Assembly (NCBI GenBank): GCA_003254885.1
Contig: QANT01007069.1
Span: forward strand, 1 to 64,000
Source of the DNA: Purshia tridentata
Lineage: Eukaryota; Streptophyta; Magnoliopsida; Rosales; Rosaceae
Length of the DNA stretch: 64,000 nt
Reading direction: 5' to 3'
Below are positions 24,214 to 35,889 of the stretch, piece by piece (within the stretch, counting starts at the first letter, position 1; every line of letters begins with the position of its first letter). A model generated the notes under the pieces. It saw nothing but the letters and a program-made list of their open reading frames with translations, was not told the origin of the DNA and did no database searches. A program made the translations under genes and the position numbers.

Positions 24214-26293
24214 ATGTCGGTGACTCGGCCAAGTCCGACTCAGCAACAACCTGGTAATCAAACAATCGTATTGCCTTGCCTTCCCAAACCTAAATCCCTT
24301 ATTTTTACTTAGGTTCAATTTAATTGTCATAGTTCATTTAATTGAGAATACTAAATTTTTTAAATATCTTAAATTTATGATTTTTTTAATGAATTTGAAT
24401 TGATTTAATTAATCGAAGATAAAAACTTTCTTCTACGTATTTGATTTCGGACCGTCTTCTTTTTTTTCAATCAAAAAAATTTTATGGTCTTTTGAGTGAT
24501 CAAAGACCCTCTCTTTGCAAGTTATTTGATGATGGGTCACAAACTTAATTCATTTTTATTGTAGTTAATCCCCAGAATCTAGTAAATAGTTGGCTTCCTT
24601 CTCTGTCTTAGTGTTTGATATCTAAAATCAAACAAATTGCCCACTGGGTTCATCCTTAAATGGAGCCATAACAGGGTCTCTGTGTTTTATTACATTTATT
24701 GCCAGCATGAACTTTTAATACATTTGATTGAATTTTATCTGCAGTATTAATTCAAGAGCGGAGAGTTGCTATAGAAAACAAGCACGGGGAGAAGCTTGTG
24801 GGAATATTACATGATACGGGTTCAAAGGAGGTCGTGGTGTTGTGCCATGGCTTTCAATCCTCAAAGGTTGTTGCTTGGGACATGTTATATGCTTGATAGT
24901 ACTATATGTTTTTGCCATTTAACTCATTATATGTACTTGTGTTACACTATGAGAACAATGAAACAGAAGAGAATACCTCATGAGTCTTTCACTTTGATAC
25001 AGTAATGTGTATCTGTCTTGTTTGTACACTGAAAGTTCTTCTATTCTAATATGCATGGTGGGATGGGATGGATCTCACAATGTTTTGATTTTATCTCTAG
25101 GATCGCATCCCTATGGTGAACCTTGCTGCTGCATTAGCAAAAGAAGGAATAAGTGCTTTCCGCTTTGACTTTGCTGGAAATGGGTAAAATTAAGCTCTAT
25201 GCAATTTTTTTCGACGTCTTAAAAGCTCTTCTTTTTTTTTTTTGGGCCGAAAAGTCTCTTTAATCTTGAGCATTGCATGGAACTTCCCATGTAGAAACTA
25301 GAAGAGGTGTTTATGCTATACCTCCCAGGGAAAGTGAAGGTTCGTTTGGATATGGTAACTATCGCAGAGAAGCTGATGATATACGTGCTGTAGTTCAACA
25401 CTTTCGTGGGCAGAATTATGTAACAACTGCAGTTGTTGGGCACAGTAAAGGTCTGTCTATAATTTATGCTCATTTAAAACCGAAGCCTAATTTGTGAAAC
25501 AAAAAGAGATGTTTGGAAATTAAGATAAATGACTTCATAGTGCTACTTTATTATTGAAAATTATTTCTTACCAGCCATGCATGTTTGTTGCAGGTGGGAA
25601 TGTAGTGATCTTGTACGCTGCAAAATATAAGGACGTTCATAAAGTTGTAAATATTGCTGGCCGATTTAATCTGGAAGTAGGCATTGAAGGTCGCTTAGGT
25701 AAAGATTTTCTACAAAGAATCAAGAAAGATGGATTTATTGATGTTAAGAACAAAAAAGGTATGCTATATATCATATATACGTACGTCTGCAAGAATTCTT
25801 TTTGGTTTAGATTGACTATATATCCCTCCTGGTTGACATTTTAGGTTTTTTTACTAGGGAAATTTCAGTACCGTGTGACTGAAGAAAGTTTGATGGAGCG
25901 TCTAAAGACTGATATGCGTGCAGCCTGCCAATCAATTAATCAAAATTGCAGGTCAGAGAATGCAATTATATATATATCCTCATGGATTACTTGAGTAATG
26001 TTTATGATGATCCATACATATGATTCTTCCACTTGTTTTGCAGGGTTTTGACGGTTCACGGATCAATGGATAAAATGATTCCTGTTAAAAATGCTATTGA
26101 GTTCAACAAGTTGATACCTAATCATAAACTATACATTGTGGAAGGAGCTGATCATGTACACACTTCACATCAAACTGAGTTGGCTTCAATTGTGTTGGAC
26201 TTCATTAAGACAGATTTCCACAGGGACAAGTATCTGCCTCACCAGTCACCGTTTAGAATTAGAACAGATAAATCTTTTCCGTCAAAATTGTGA
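24214..26293 (+). CDS. Alpha/beta hydrolase, S33-like serine esterase/lipase
   Basis: Seven exons: 24214-24253, 24745-24866, 25101-25183, 25329-25450, 25594-25758, 25858-25951 and 26044-26293. All joins keep frame and give 291 residues. The fold is that of cytosolic alpha/beta hydrolases annotated as putative esterases or monoacylglycerol-lipase-like proteins; the substrate is unknown. Visible parts: strand and oxyanion region VVVLCHGFQSSK (43-54); RFDFAGNGESEG (75-86); nucleophile elbow GHSKG with Ser121; acid HGSMDKMIP with Asp218; and the His of GADHVH (246 or 248). The first exon codes only 13 residues (MSVTRPSPTQQQP). It was chosen because its ATG, donor and phase fit exon 2 exactly, but it is the least certain part. 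A small soluble protein with no signal peptide or TM helix is expected. Transcription converges on SQD1. Confidence 0.88.
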
Positions 26294-27393
26294 TCTTAAA
26301 CCCATCATCAGAAGTTGAAATTTTAGGGCAGTTCCTAATATGTTTCGGACATCACCCTGTAATAATTGCTATACTCTCATAATTTTAAGCAACATAGATT
26401 GAGTTATATAGTAAAGCGATCGACTATGAACAAAAATCGCCTCCACTTGTGAAAACCTGCAGGTAAGGCTTGAAAGTTAAATGAATTCTCTTGAAAAGCT
26501 ACCCCATTTAAAATGGTAAATAAATAAAAGTTAACCCACTAGTCACTACTACCACCCAGAAGAGAGAGTAAAGTAATGGACATACTGTGAATTCTATTTC
26601 TTCGTCTCATGCTTCTTCTTCATGTGTTTTTCATGTCTAAACACATTTTCGGTACTGCTCAAACCTTGAAGTTCTGGCATGGTGGGTGGTTTACTGAACA
26701 CTTTCAATCCTTTGTTAAATCTATATAAATCATTCATAGTAGAAAGAACTACAATTAAAAAAGATGAAAAAGATGTAACTTTTCAACAATTTTTTAAAAA
26801 AACCCAAAATTAACATATCAAAATTTTTAAATCTGTAGTTAACTCACTGCTACCCAGCAAAAAAAATCAAAATGCTCAAATTTCAGGATAATCACCGGTG
26901 GTCCGTTAATTGATTTTCTGCAACCTGATAAGTTATTTATTTTTAAAATTTTTGTTAGAGATATCTCATTTTTTGAGATAGTAAATATTTTGAACTAATA
27001 ATTGACTATCAAGGCCGAGATGGGAGGTGGGAGAAAATGACAAATGAAATGACTTTTGAGCTAACTTTTGTATTATTTTTTTATTAATTTCGATGTTTCC
27101 CTGCAGGTTGACGCATGGGGGCGATTTGGGCGACTCTGATTAGCAAAATTCAATGCAATTAATAAGAAATAACAAATAAGAAAAAAGAAAAATATCATCC
27201 TTACCAGGTCCATATAATATAGGTCGAATAAACTAATTCATAGATTGCAACTGAGCAATCATACACCATTTTCTTGTAAAATAGGTAGAGGGTGCAACAC
27301 TAACTTACAACCTGATAACAGAGATGATACCGGGTCAATAACGTACTTGACAAGTATTATGTATACATAAAGCTACATCACATCTACACTCAT
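26294..27393. other. Convergent gap between hydrolase and SQD1
   Basis: Contains the 3' untranslated regions of both genes running toward each other. AT-rich; no other gene or repeat recognised. Confidence 0.6.
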
Positions 27394-29493
<2,100 letters not shown>

Positions 29494-29496
<3 letters not shown>

Positions 29497-30113
29497 CACC
29501 GTAATAGGATCAGGAGAGATTGCCCGAACTGACTGTGATGTTGTCGGTTGATAAAAGGGATGGAGAGTGAGAGTGCAGGTTCTGGTTGCTTTGTTGGATA
29601 TTTTGGGGAAGAAGGAGAGAATCAAATTCAGTTAGGGGAGGTATATCCATTTTATCCACTGTCCAATGGGCTCAAGTACTCTGGCTACAAACAACCAGCC
29701 CAATTTATTACATAATGGGCTGAGCCCATTTGAATTTTTGTTATGGATCACATTGGGCCCATTTTTATGCAAACTAGTACTGTAACCACTTGTAGTCTCA
29801 GTATACCACCGTAATAGGATCAGGAGAGATTGCCCGAAATGACTGTGATGTTGTCGGTTGATAAAAGGGATGGAGAGTGAGAGTGCAGGTTCTGGTTGCT
29901 TTGTTGGAGATTTTGGGGAAGAAGGAGGGAATCAAATTCAGTTAGGGGAGGTATATCCATTTTATCCACTGTCCAATGGGCTCAATTACTCTGGCTACAA
30001 ACAACCAGCCCAATTTATTACACAATGGGCTGAGCCCATTTGAATTTTTGTTATGGATCACATTGGGCCCATTTTTGTGCAAACTAGTACTGTAACCACT
30101 TGTAGTCTCAGTA
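29494..30113. repeat. 310-bp tandem duplication of the SQD1 promoter and first leader exon
   Basis: Copy 1 is 29494-29803 and copy 2 is 29804-30113. They abut and differ at about six positions (near 98% identity). Each copy spans the inferred leader exon 1 up to the first bases of its splice donor, plus upstream DNA rich in TGGGC (site II) motifs. These include the palindrome TGGGCTgAGCCCA at 29716-29728 and 30026-30038 and a TGGGCCCA nearby. The distal copy still ends in a possible donor (GGTG/GTATAC). SQD1 therefore has two near-identical promoters in series. Confidence 0.92.
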
Positions 30114-31530
30114 GTTTTTTGGTGTGACCACATATGTAACTTTCGGTGCGACCATATATCACATTGTTATGTGATGTTGTTATATGTGATAACAACAACT
30201 GTATATTTATTAGAAATATTATGGTATGTGACTGTCATATTGTTATGTGGTATTATTAATCCCCGTGTCATGTTGATGTGATGTTAACCATCCACTCATA
30301 TTATAACATATGTAAAAGTTTTGAAGTATTGTTTTAATTTTTTTTTTTTTACCAAGAAGTATTGTTTAAGTTTAAAGTTTAGAGTTTTATATAATATTAA
30401 TTGTATATATGTTATAATTTAAGTGAATTAGTAATACTACGTGAACATGCTACATGATGCAATCATACACAATAATCTCTATTTATACTATGGCTAGATA
30501 TATATAAATTTGTAATCCATTTATATTATAACATATAAATTAATAATTACACCAACTTCAACCAACAAATTTTCCTTTAGTTTTAATTGGTCATGATGTA
30601 GATCTCATAAGTTATAGCATATCTTTTTATTTATTTGTTGATTATAAAAGAGAGGCAGGTTCCAATCCGATATGTAAGGAAAAACTTTGATCCTCATTAG
30701 GCCAACAATTCCAATTCATAGTTGTAGAATATCCAAGTGGCATATTCTTTGTGTTTTTAATGGGAATCCAACCGGTATATTCTTATTTGCTTTTTTGTCG
30801 AACATGTGGATACCAGTAGTATATCCTAAAGTAAACTAAAGATATTTTATATTTATTAGATAAGGAACACAATTTATTATTAGTTTTTATCTGCTTAAGA
30901 AGTTAAGAGCAAGTTAGCAACTGACATTTGTCAGCCATTTTCAGCTTCGCCAGTTCACCATATCTAACATTCCAATATTCTTTGTTATGTCTAACAACCA
31001 TTCAAAATCATAATCCAACCGGAGAGAATAGCAAGAAAAATATCTCCACCGAAAGGGTCATAAGAAAAGAAAATTAAATTCAAGAATTTATGTAATGTTT
31101 ATCGAGGCTGTAATGCAAGGGAAAATTCAAATGTTACCAAATATAATGAAGGAGAAGCAAATTGAGGACGTGGGGGGACAACATTGAGAAATGAGAACCT
31201 TTGAGGAGATTTGAGGACAAAGTCCATTCAATCCCTATTCTCAGATTTAAATCTCATTTGGCCCAAAAATAAAAGATTGATGCTTTTGACGTTTTAAACA
31301 ATTCTGTGGCGCTTGTTCATGTTGTCTGCCTGTAATCAGTTCTACCAAGAGTCAAGACTATCATCCTATTCCTATTTAATCCTTCATACCCAAAATCACA
31401 CTGTCATAATTCATAAACAAAACCAGAAATAAAGCATAGATATTCTCTCATGTCATAGTCAGTTTTACAGAGAAAGTCTCTTCCTTTTTGCCACCGATAA
31501 AAAAAAAGAGATAGAGAGTGAGAGAGTGGG
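30114..31530. other. Spacer between SQD1 and the sphingolipid desaturase
   Basis: AT-rich. The 30120-30320 part repeats words such as TGTTATGTGATGTTGTTATATGTG in a loose manner and could be an old MITE, but no termini are clear. The last 150 bases are purine-rich leader or promoter of the desaturase gene. Confidence 0.45.
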
Positions 31531-31536
31531 TATAAA
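31531..31536 (+). promoter_or_regulatory. TATA box candidate of the sphingolipid desaturase gene
   Basis: TATAAA lies 60 bp before the ATG in a GA-rich context. It would give a leader of about 30 bases, which is short, so an upstream start is also possible. Confidence 0.4.
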
Positions 31537-31590
31537 GTGAAGGCTTTGCTCTCAGATCTCTGCGTGCTGGGTCATCTCATCTGAGCTTAA

Positions 31591-32937
31591 ATGACAGAGT
31601 CCAAGAGGTACATTTCAAAGGACGACCTTGCAAATCACAACAAACTAGGAGATCTATGGATCTCAATACAGGGGAAGATCTACAATGTCTCAGATTGGGC
31701 TAAATCCCACCCAGGTGGTGAGCTCCCATTGCTCAATCTCGCCGGCCAAGACGTCACAGACGCGTTTGTTGCTTACCATCCAGGCTCGGCATGGCAGTAT
31801 CTGGACCAGTTCTTCACTGGGTATTATCTCCAAGGCTACACTGTCTCAGAGGTCTCCAAAGATTACAGGAAACTTGTCAACGAGTTTACAAAAATGGGTT
31901 TGTTTGAACAGAAGGGATATGGGGTTCACTTTTCTCTGTTTCTGGTGGCAATGCTGTTCTGCTTGAGTGTTTATGGCGTTTTGTTCTCTGACAGCACTTT
32001 GGTGCATCTGGGTTGTGGAGGGTTAATGGGTTTTCTTTGGATTCAAAGTGGGTGGCTTGGGCATGACTCTGGGCACTACCAGATCATCAGCAGCAAAAGA
32101 CTCAACAGGTTCGCTCAGATCCTCACTGGGAATTGCCTTGCTGGGATCAGCATTGCCTGGTGGAAGCGCAACCACAATGCTCATCACATTGCCTGCAACT
32201 GCCTTGAATTCGATCCAGATCTTCAGCACATGCCTTTCTTCGCGGTATCTTCGAAATTGTTCAATTCGCTTACCTCTTATTTCTATGATAGGAAGATGAA
32301 TTTTGACTCATTTACAAGGTCCTTGGTTAGCTACCAGCACTGGACATTTTACCCTGTTATGTGTTTAGCTAGACTTAATCTTTTTGCTCAGTCATTTTTG
32401 CTGTTATCATCTAAAAGATTGAGGGTTCGCAATAGGGGTCAGGAAATTTTGGGGCTCCTTGTGTTCTGGACTTGGTATCCTCTGTTGGTTTCTTGCTTAC
32501 CCAATTGGGGTGAGAGAGTGATGTTTGTTGTTGCAAGCTTTTCAGTCACTGGAATTCAACATGTTCAGTTCTGCTTGAACCATTTCTCTTCAAGTGTTTA
32601 TGTTGGCACGCCTAGTGTGAACGACTGGTGTGAGAAGCAGACAAATGGGTCACTTGATATAGAGTGCCCTTCTTGGATGGATTGGTTTCATGGTGGACTG
32701 CAATTTCAGATTGAGCACCATTTGTTTCCCAGGTTGCCTAGAGGCAATCTCAGAAAAATCGCTCCGCTTGTTAAGGACCTATGCAAGAAGCACAATCTGC
32801 CTTACACCAGTGTGTCATTCTTGGAGGCCAATACATTGACCGTTGGGACACTTCGCACTGCAGCCTTGCAGGCTCGTGATCTCGCTAGCCCGATGCCAAA
32901 GAATTTAGTTTGGGAAGCTGTGAACACTTATGGATGA
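31591..32937 (+). CDS. Delta-8 sphingolipid (long-chain base) desaturase, cytochrome b5 fusion
   Basis: Intronless, 448 residues, matching the usual length of plant SLD proteins. The enzyme adds the delta-8 double bond to the long-chain base of ceramides in the endoplasmic reticulum, affecting membrane behaviour in cold and aluminium stress. The N-terminal cytochrome b5 domain shows the heme-binding HPGG (40-43), with a second heme His expected in AYHPGS (61-66). Membrane segments follow, with the three histidine boxes HDSGH (158-162), HNAHH (195-199) and QIEHH (373-377). The Gln at the start of the last box is typical of front-end desaturases. The ATG is the first in frame and gives the normal N-terminus. 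Delta-6 fatty acid desaturases share this layout, but overall similarity favours the sphingolipid enzyme. Confidence 0.95.
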   Translation: MTESKRYISKDDLANHNKLGDLWISIQGKIYNVSDWAKSHPGGELPLLNLAGQDVTDAFVAYHPGSAWQYLDQFFTGYYLQGYTVSEVSKDYRKLVNEFTKMGLFEQKGYGVHFSLFLVAMLFCLSVYGVLFSDSTLVHLGCGGLMGFLWIQSGWLGHDSGHYQIISSKRLNRFAQILTGNCLAGISIAWWKRNHNAHHIACNCLEFDPDLQHMPFFAVSSKLFNSLTSYFYDRKMNFDSFTRSLVSYQHWTFYPVMCLARLNLFAQSFLLLSSKRLRVRNRGQEILGLLVFWTWYPLLVSCLPNWGERVMFVVASFSVTGIQHVQFCLNHFSSSVYVGTPSVNDWCEKQTNGSLDIECPSWMDWFHGGLQFQIEHHLFPRLPRGNLRKIAPLVKDLCKKHNLPYTSVSFLEANTLTVGTLRTAALQARDLASPMPKNLVWEAVNTYG

Positions 32938-33679
32938 TGGAGATCAACACCTTGCGAAAGCTTTCTGAGATTTTGTTGGTGGTGTGGTTATTTATGGCCA
33001 ATGACAATGATGTTGTTAAAGGGGTATAATAACTTCATTTTGATTGGTATCTGAGGATGGTCATCCTTGAATTTCAATTGGAAGAATAAGAAACATCTTT
33101 AGGATTTCTTGGAGGCTTCAGTTCAATTTTCTCGTTTACTGTATCTGCTAAGTTTGTAGGACCAGCTCATTTCATTTCTGGAGTAGTAGGTGACATAGAC
33201 AAAACCATTTGCAATTGCTGGTGCTCAAAACCAGCTAGAGGTTTGAGATGTATAGTAGTGTGTTTTGATTAGTCTGCTTGTTTCTGATAGCATCTTTTGG
33301 CGACATTGGCTCTCTCTTTATATATATAGCAATTCCTTGTTGGGATCAATGTCTGTTGCAACTAACTCCTACTGTTAACCCCAATTTTTTTATTATTTAA
33401 ATTTCAAGAATTTAAAAGAGGCTATGACCCATAATCCTAATGAACGTAACAGTTTCAGGAATTTAACTTCCATTAACAAGAATCAAGAAATGGAGATCCC
33501 ACCCCAAACAACCCAGGCAGACTGCAAACAACCCCCACATCCCTGACTTTTCTCCCAAAAATCACAAACCATTTCTGGGTTCATCTCTCTCTGCGCTCTC
33601 TCACTCTCTTCCTGAAAATTCTGCTTCCAATTCCCATTTCTCACACAGCGAAAAGAAAGGCTTACTTTTCTTTAACACC
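32938..33679. other. Spacer between desaturase and LBD genes
   Basis: Holds the desaturase 3' untranslated region and, from about 33.5 kb, a C/T-rich leader or promoter of the LBD gene. Nothing else recognised. Confidence 0.55.
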
Positions 33680-34597
33680 ATGAATCGTCAAGCTCAACCT
33701 CAAGCCTGTGCCGCTTGTAGACACCAGCGCATAAAATGCAAGCCAGACTGTGTTCTTGCACCATATTTCCCAGCCAACAGGCACAAAGATTTTGCAAAAG
33801 TGCACAAACTGTTCCCCGTGAAAAAGCTCATCGACTTGTTCGAGCGAGTTCAAGACCCTATTCAAAGACACGTCGTCACCGACTGCATCATTGCTGAAGC
33901 AAATTTCCGCGCGCAGTACCCAATTAATGGCTCTATCGCTGCTACCATTCATGCGCTGGATAAAATCATCCAATATCAGGACCAGCTCGAGCAAGTCCAG
34001 GAAGCCCTGGCAGCCATCAATGCCTTTAATGCTCAAGCTCAAGCTCATCGATATGAACCTGTTGTTCAAGACTGGGTCCACATTGCTCAAAATTATGTTC
34101 CACAAGCTCTTCTTCAAGAACCGGGACACATCAACATTGCTCAAGCATATAATGGTTCACGGCCTCCTTGTCAAGTACCGGGCAACATTTATCAACAATA
34201 TGTTCCACGACCTCATGATCTCATTCTTGCTCAAGACCATTTTCTGCCACCTCAGTATCTCAATCTTGTTCAAGGCTTTTATCGTGCTCCACAACCACCT
34301 CATCACAACATTGTTAATAACTTTTATCATGCTCCACAACCTCCTCATCACAACATTGTAAATGACTTTCATGCTCAGCAACCTCTTCATCTCAATATCG
34401 GCCAAGGATTTTATGCCCCACAACCTCCTCATCAACTCAATATCGGCCAAGGGTTAAATGCTCCACAACCTCTTCAACTCAATCTTGGTCAAGAGTTTGT
34501 TGTTCCACAACTTCAGCATCAAGAACGGGGCAATTTCGATCAAGAACAAAGCAACACTGATAAACGATATCTTCCATCCTCTTCAGGAACACAGTGA
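33680..34597 (+). CDS. Divergent LOB-domain (LBD) protein with a tandem-repeat tail
   Basis: Single exon, 305 residues. LBD proteins are plant-specific DNA-binding transcription factors of organ boundary and lateral organ development. The LOB zinc motif CX2CX6CX3C is present near the N-terminus (Cys10, Cys13, Cys20, Cys24), followed by VLAPYFP. A GAS-like block (FAKVHKLFPVKKLIDLF) follows, and then a C-terminal coiled stretch DQLEQVQEALAAINAF. Differences from canonical members are plain: the GAS block lacks the usual GAS tripeptide, and the leucine-zipper-like LX6LX3LX6L is only partly kept. Beyond residue about 175 the protein is a Pro/Gln/His/Asn-rich tail built from at least seven 14-15-residue repeats. 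LBD genes commonly have an intron after the LOB domain; none is needed here. It is likely a class I relative, and the exact orthologue is not recognised. Confidence 0.85.
   Translation: MNRQAQPQACAACRHQRIKCKPDCVLAPYFPANRHKDFAKVHKLFPVKKLIDLFERVQDPIQRHVVTDCIIAEANFRAQYPINGSIAATIHALDKIIQYQDQLEQVQEALAAINAFNAQAQAHRYEPVVQDWVHIAQNYVPQALLQEPGHINIAQAYNGSRPPCQVPGNIYQQYVPRPHDLILAQDHFLPPQYLNLVQGFYRAPQPPHHNIVNNFYHAPQPPHHNIVNDFHAQQPLHLNIGQGFYAPQPPHQLNIGQGLNAPQPLQLNLGQEFVVPQLQHQERGNFDQEQSNTDKRYLPSSSGTQ
34208..34507 (+). repeat. In-frame 42-45-bp tandem repeats in the LBD tail
   Basis: Seven consecutive units: 34208-34249, 34250-34291, 34292-34336, 34337-34378, 34379-34420, 34421-34465 and 34466-34507. The consensus is Q-P-x-H-x-N-I-x-Q-x-F-x-A-P, with units such as QPPHHNIVNNFYHAP and QPLHLNIGQGFYAP. 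More decayed units may precede (for example GHINIAQAYNGS). Unit lengths are all multiples of three, so frame is kept. Confidence 0.9.
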
Positions 34598-35889
34598 TAA
34601 ATCTGGTTAAGGTAGGACCAGAATGCTTTCTAAAAAATTTCAACTTCAATAAACCAGCAATTTCGATTTGTTTCTGTTTTTTTTTGGTGACCCACTTATC
34701 AGATTCACATATGATTTTCAGTACCAAAGTGAATTTCAATGTTAACCCAAATTTATTTATTTCAGGGATGAAGTTGCACTAGTACTAGTAGAAGATCTCA
34801 ACCCAATTCAGGATGAGAACAAGAAAGTGACACAAAAGGGTACAAATGGTAAAGTCGTAAAGGATACTAGATGAGGTCTGGTAATCCATTCTTGATTTCT
34901 TGATTTTAAGTTCTTTTCAATTTTTGGGTCCAAGGGTTATAGTTCAGTATAGGTCTTTTGGTGATAACTGATAAGTTCAGCTTAGACGTCATGCAACACT
35001 GTTTTGTGTACATCAAATAGAGTAGAAGATAAGAAGAAATCAAGCATCGATGTTGCAGGCACTTTTTTTGGGTTATAGTTCAGTATAGGTCTTTCGGTGG
35101 TGAGTTCAGTTTAGATGTCAATCATATCATGTAACCCAGTTTTATGTACATCAAAGAGAGTAGAATATCATAGGTTAAGTTGTTACTGGGTAAACTGGTA
35201 AAGTAATAGACAGTTGAGTTGTTGCTGGGTAAAGTAGTATATCAAAGGTTGTAACTTGCTATTTCTTAGTTGAGGTGTAACTGGGTGCAGAAGTAGTATC
35301 AAAGGTTGCAACTTTGCATTTTCAAGCACTTTGTATACACTATACAGTGGAGATGATATTTTGTGCATATTTTCATATCCCTTTGCTCTCTTACCTCCCT
35401 CAATAACAAAGTTCATACATTCCTTTCCAAGTAACAATAAACAAGGGCCCGACTTTAGCAGCAACATTCATTTCTCAAATTCATTTACCAATTAGCCGTA
35501 AGGTTATACAGATTGTCATAATGTTTACCAAGTAAGAGCTTGCTTTATTCCATGGTATTTGGTCTCCACCAAAGTTATTAATCTTTTCATACATGGCATT
35601 AGTTGTCATAATGTTTAAAAGTTGCTTAGATGACTAAGCAGAGGTGACCACAGAAAACATTCCAGGACTTATATGCCTTATTGTTCTCTATAGCCCCACT
35701 GGACCCCAATTCAGCACAAAGACAACACCCTATGAGAAAGCTGCTACATTGAAGTATACATCAATACCTAACTTGCATCCCAATCAAACAATGAATTGCA
35801 TAAATAGTACAAAAACATCTAATAATATAAATTAAGCACAATAAAGTTTGGTCCTAATAACTTGCCCAAATAACAATGGCCTCCAATAA
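34598..35889. other. Convergent gap between LBD and receptor kinase, with decayed repeats
   Basis: A segment beginning GGGTTATAGTTCAGTATAGG occurs at about 34934 and again near 35070, with diverged downstream sequence of roughly 100 bp. A second family (GTTACTGGGTAAA followed by ATCAAAGGTTG) appears about three times between 35175 and 35315. These are old local duplications in the LBD 3' flank. The last 400 bases belong to the 3' region of the minus-strand kinase gene. Confidence 0.5.
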
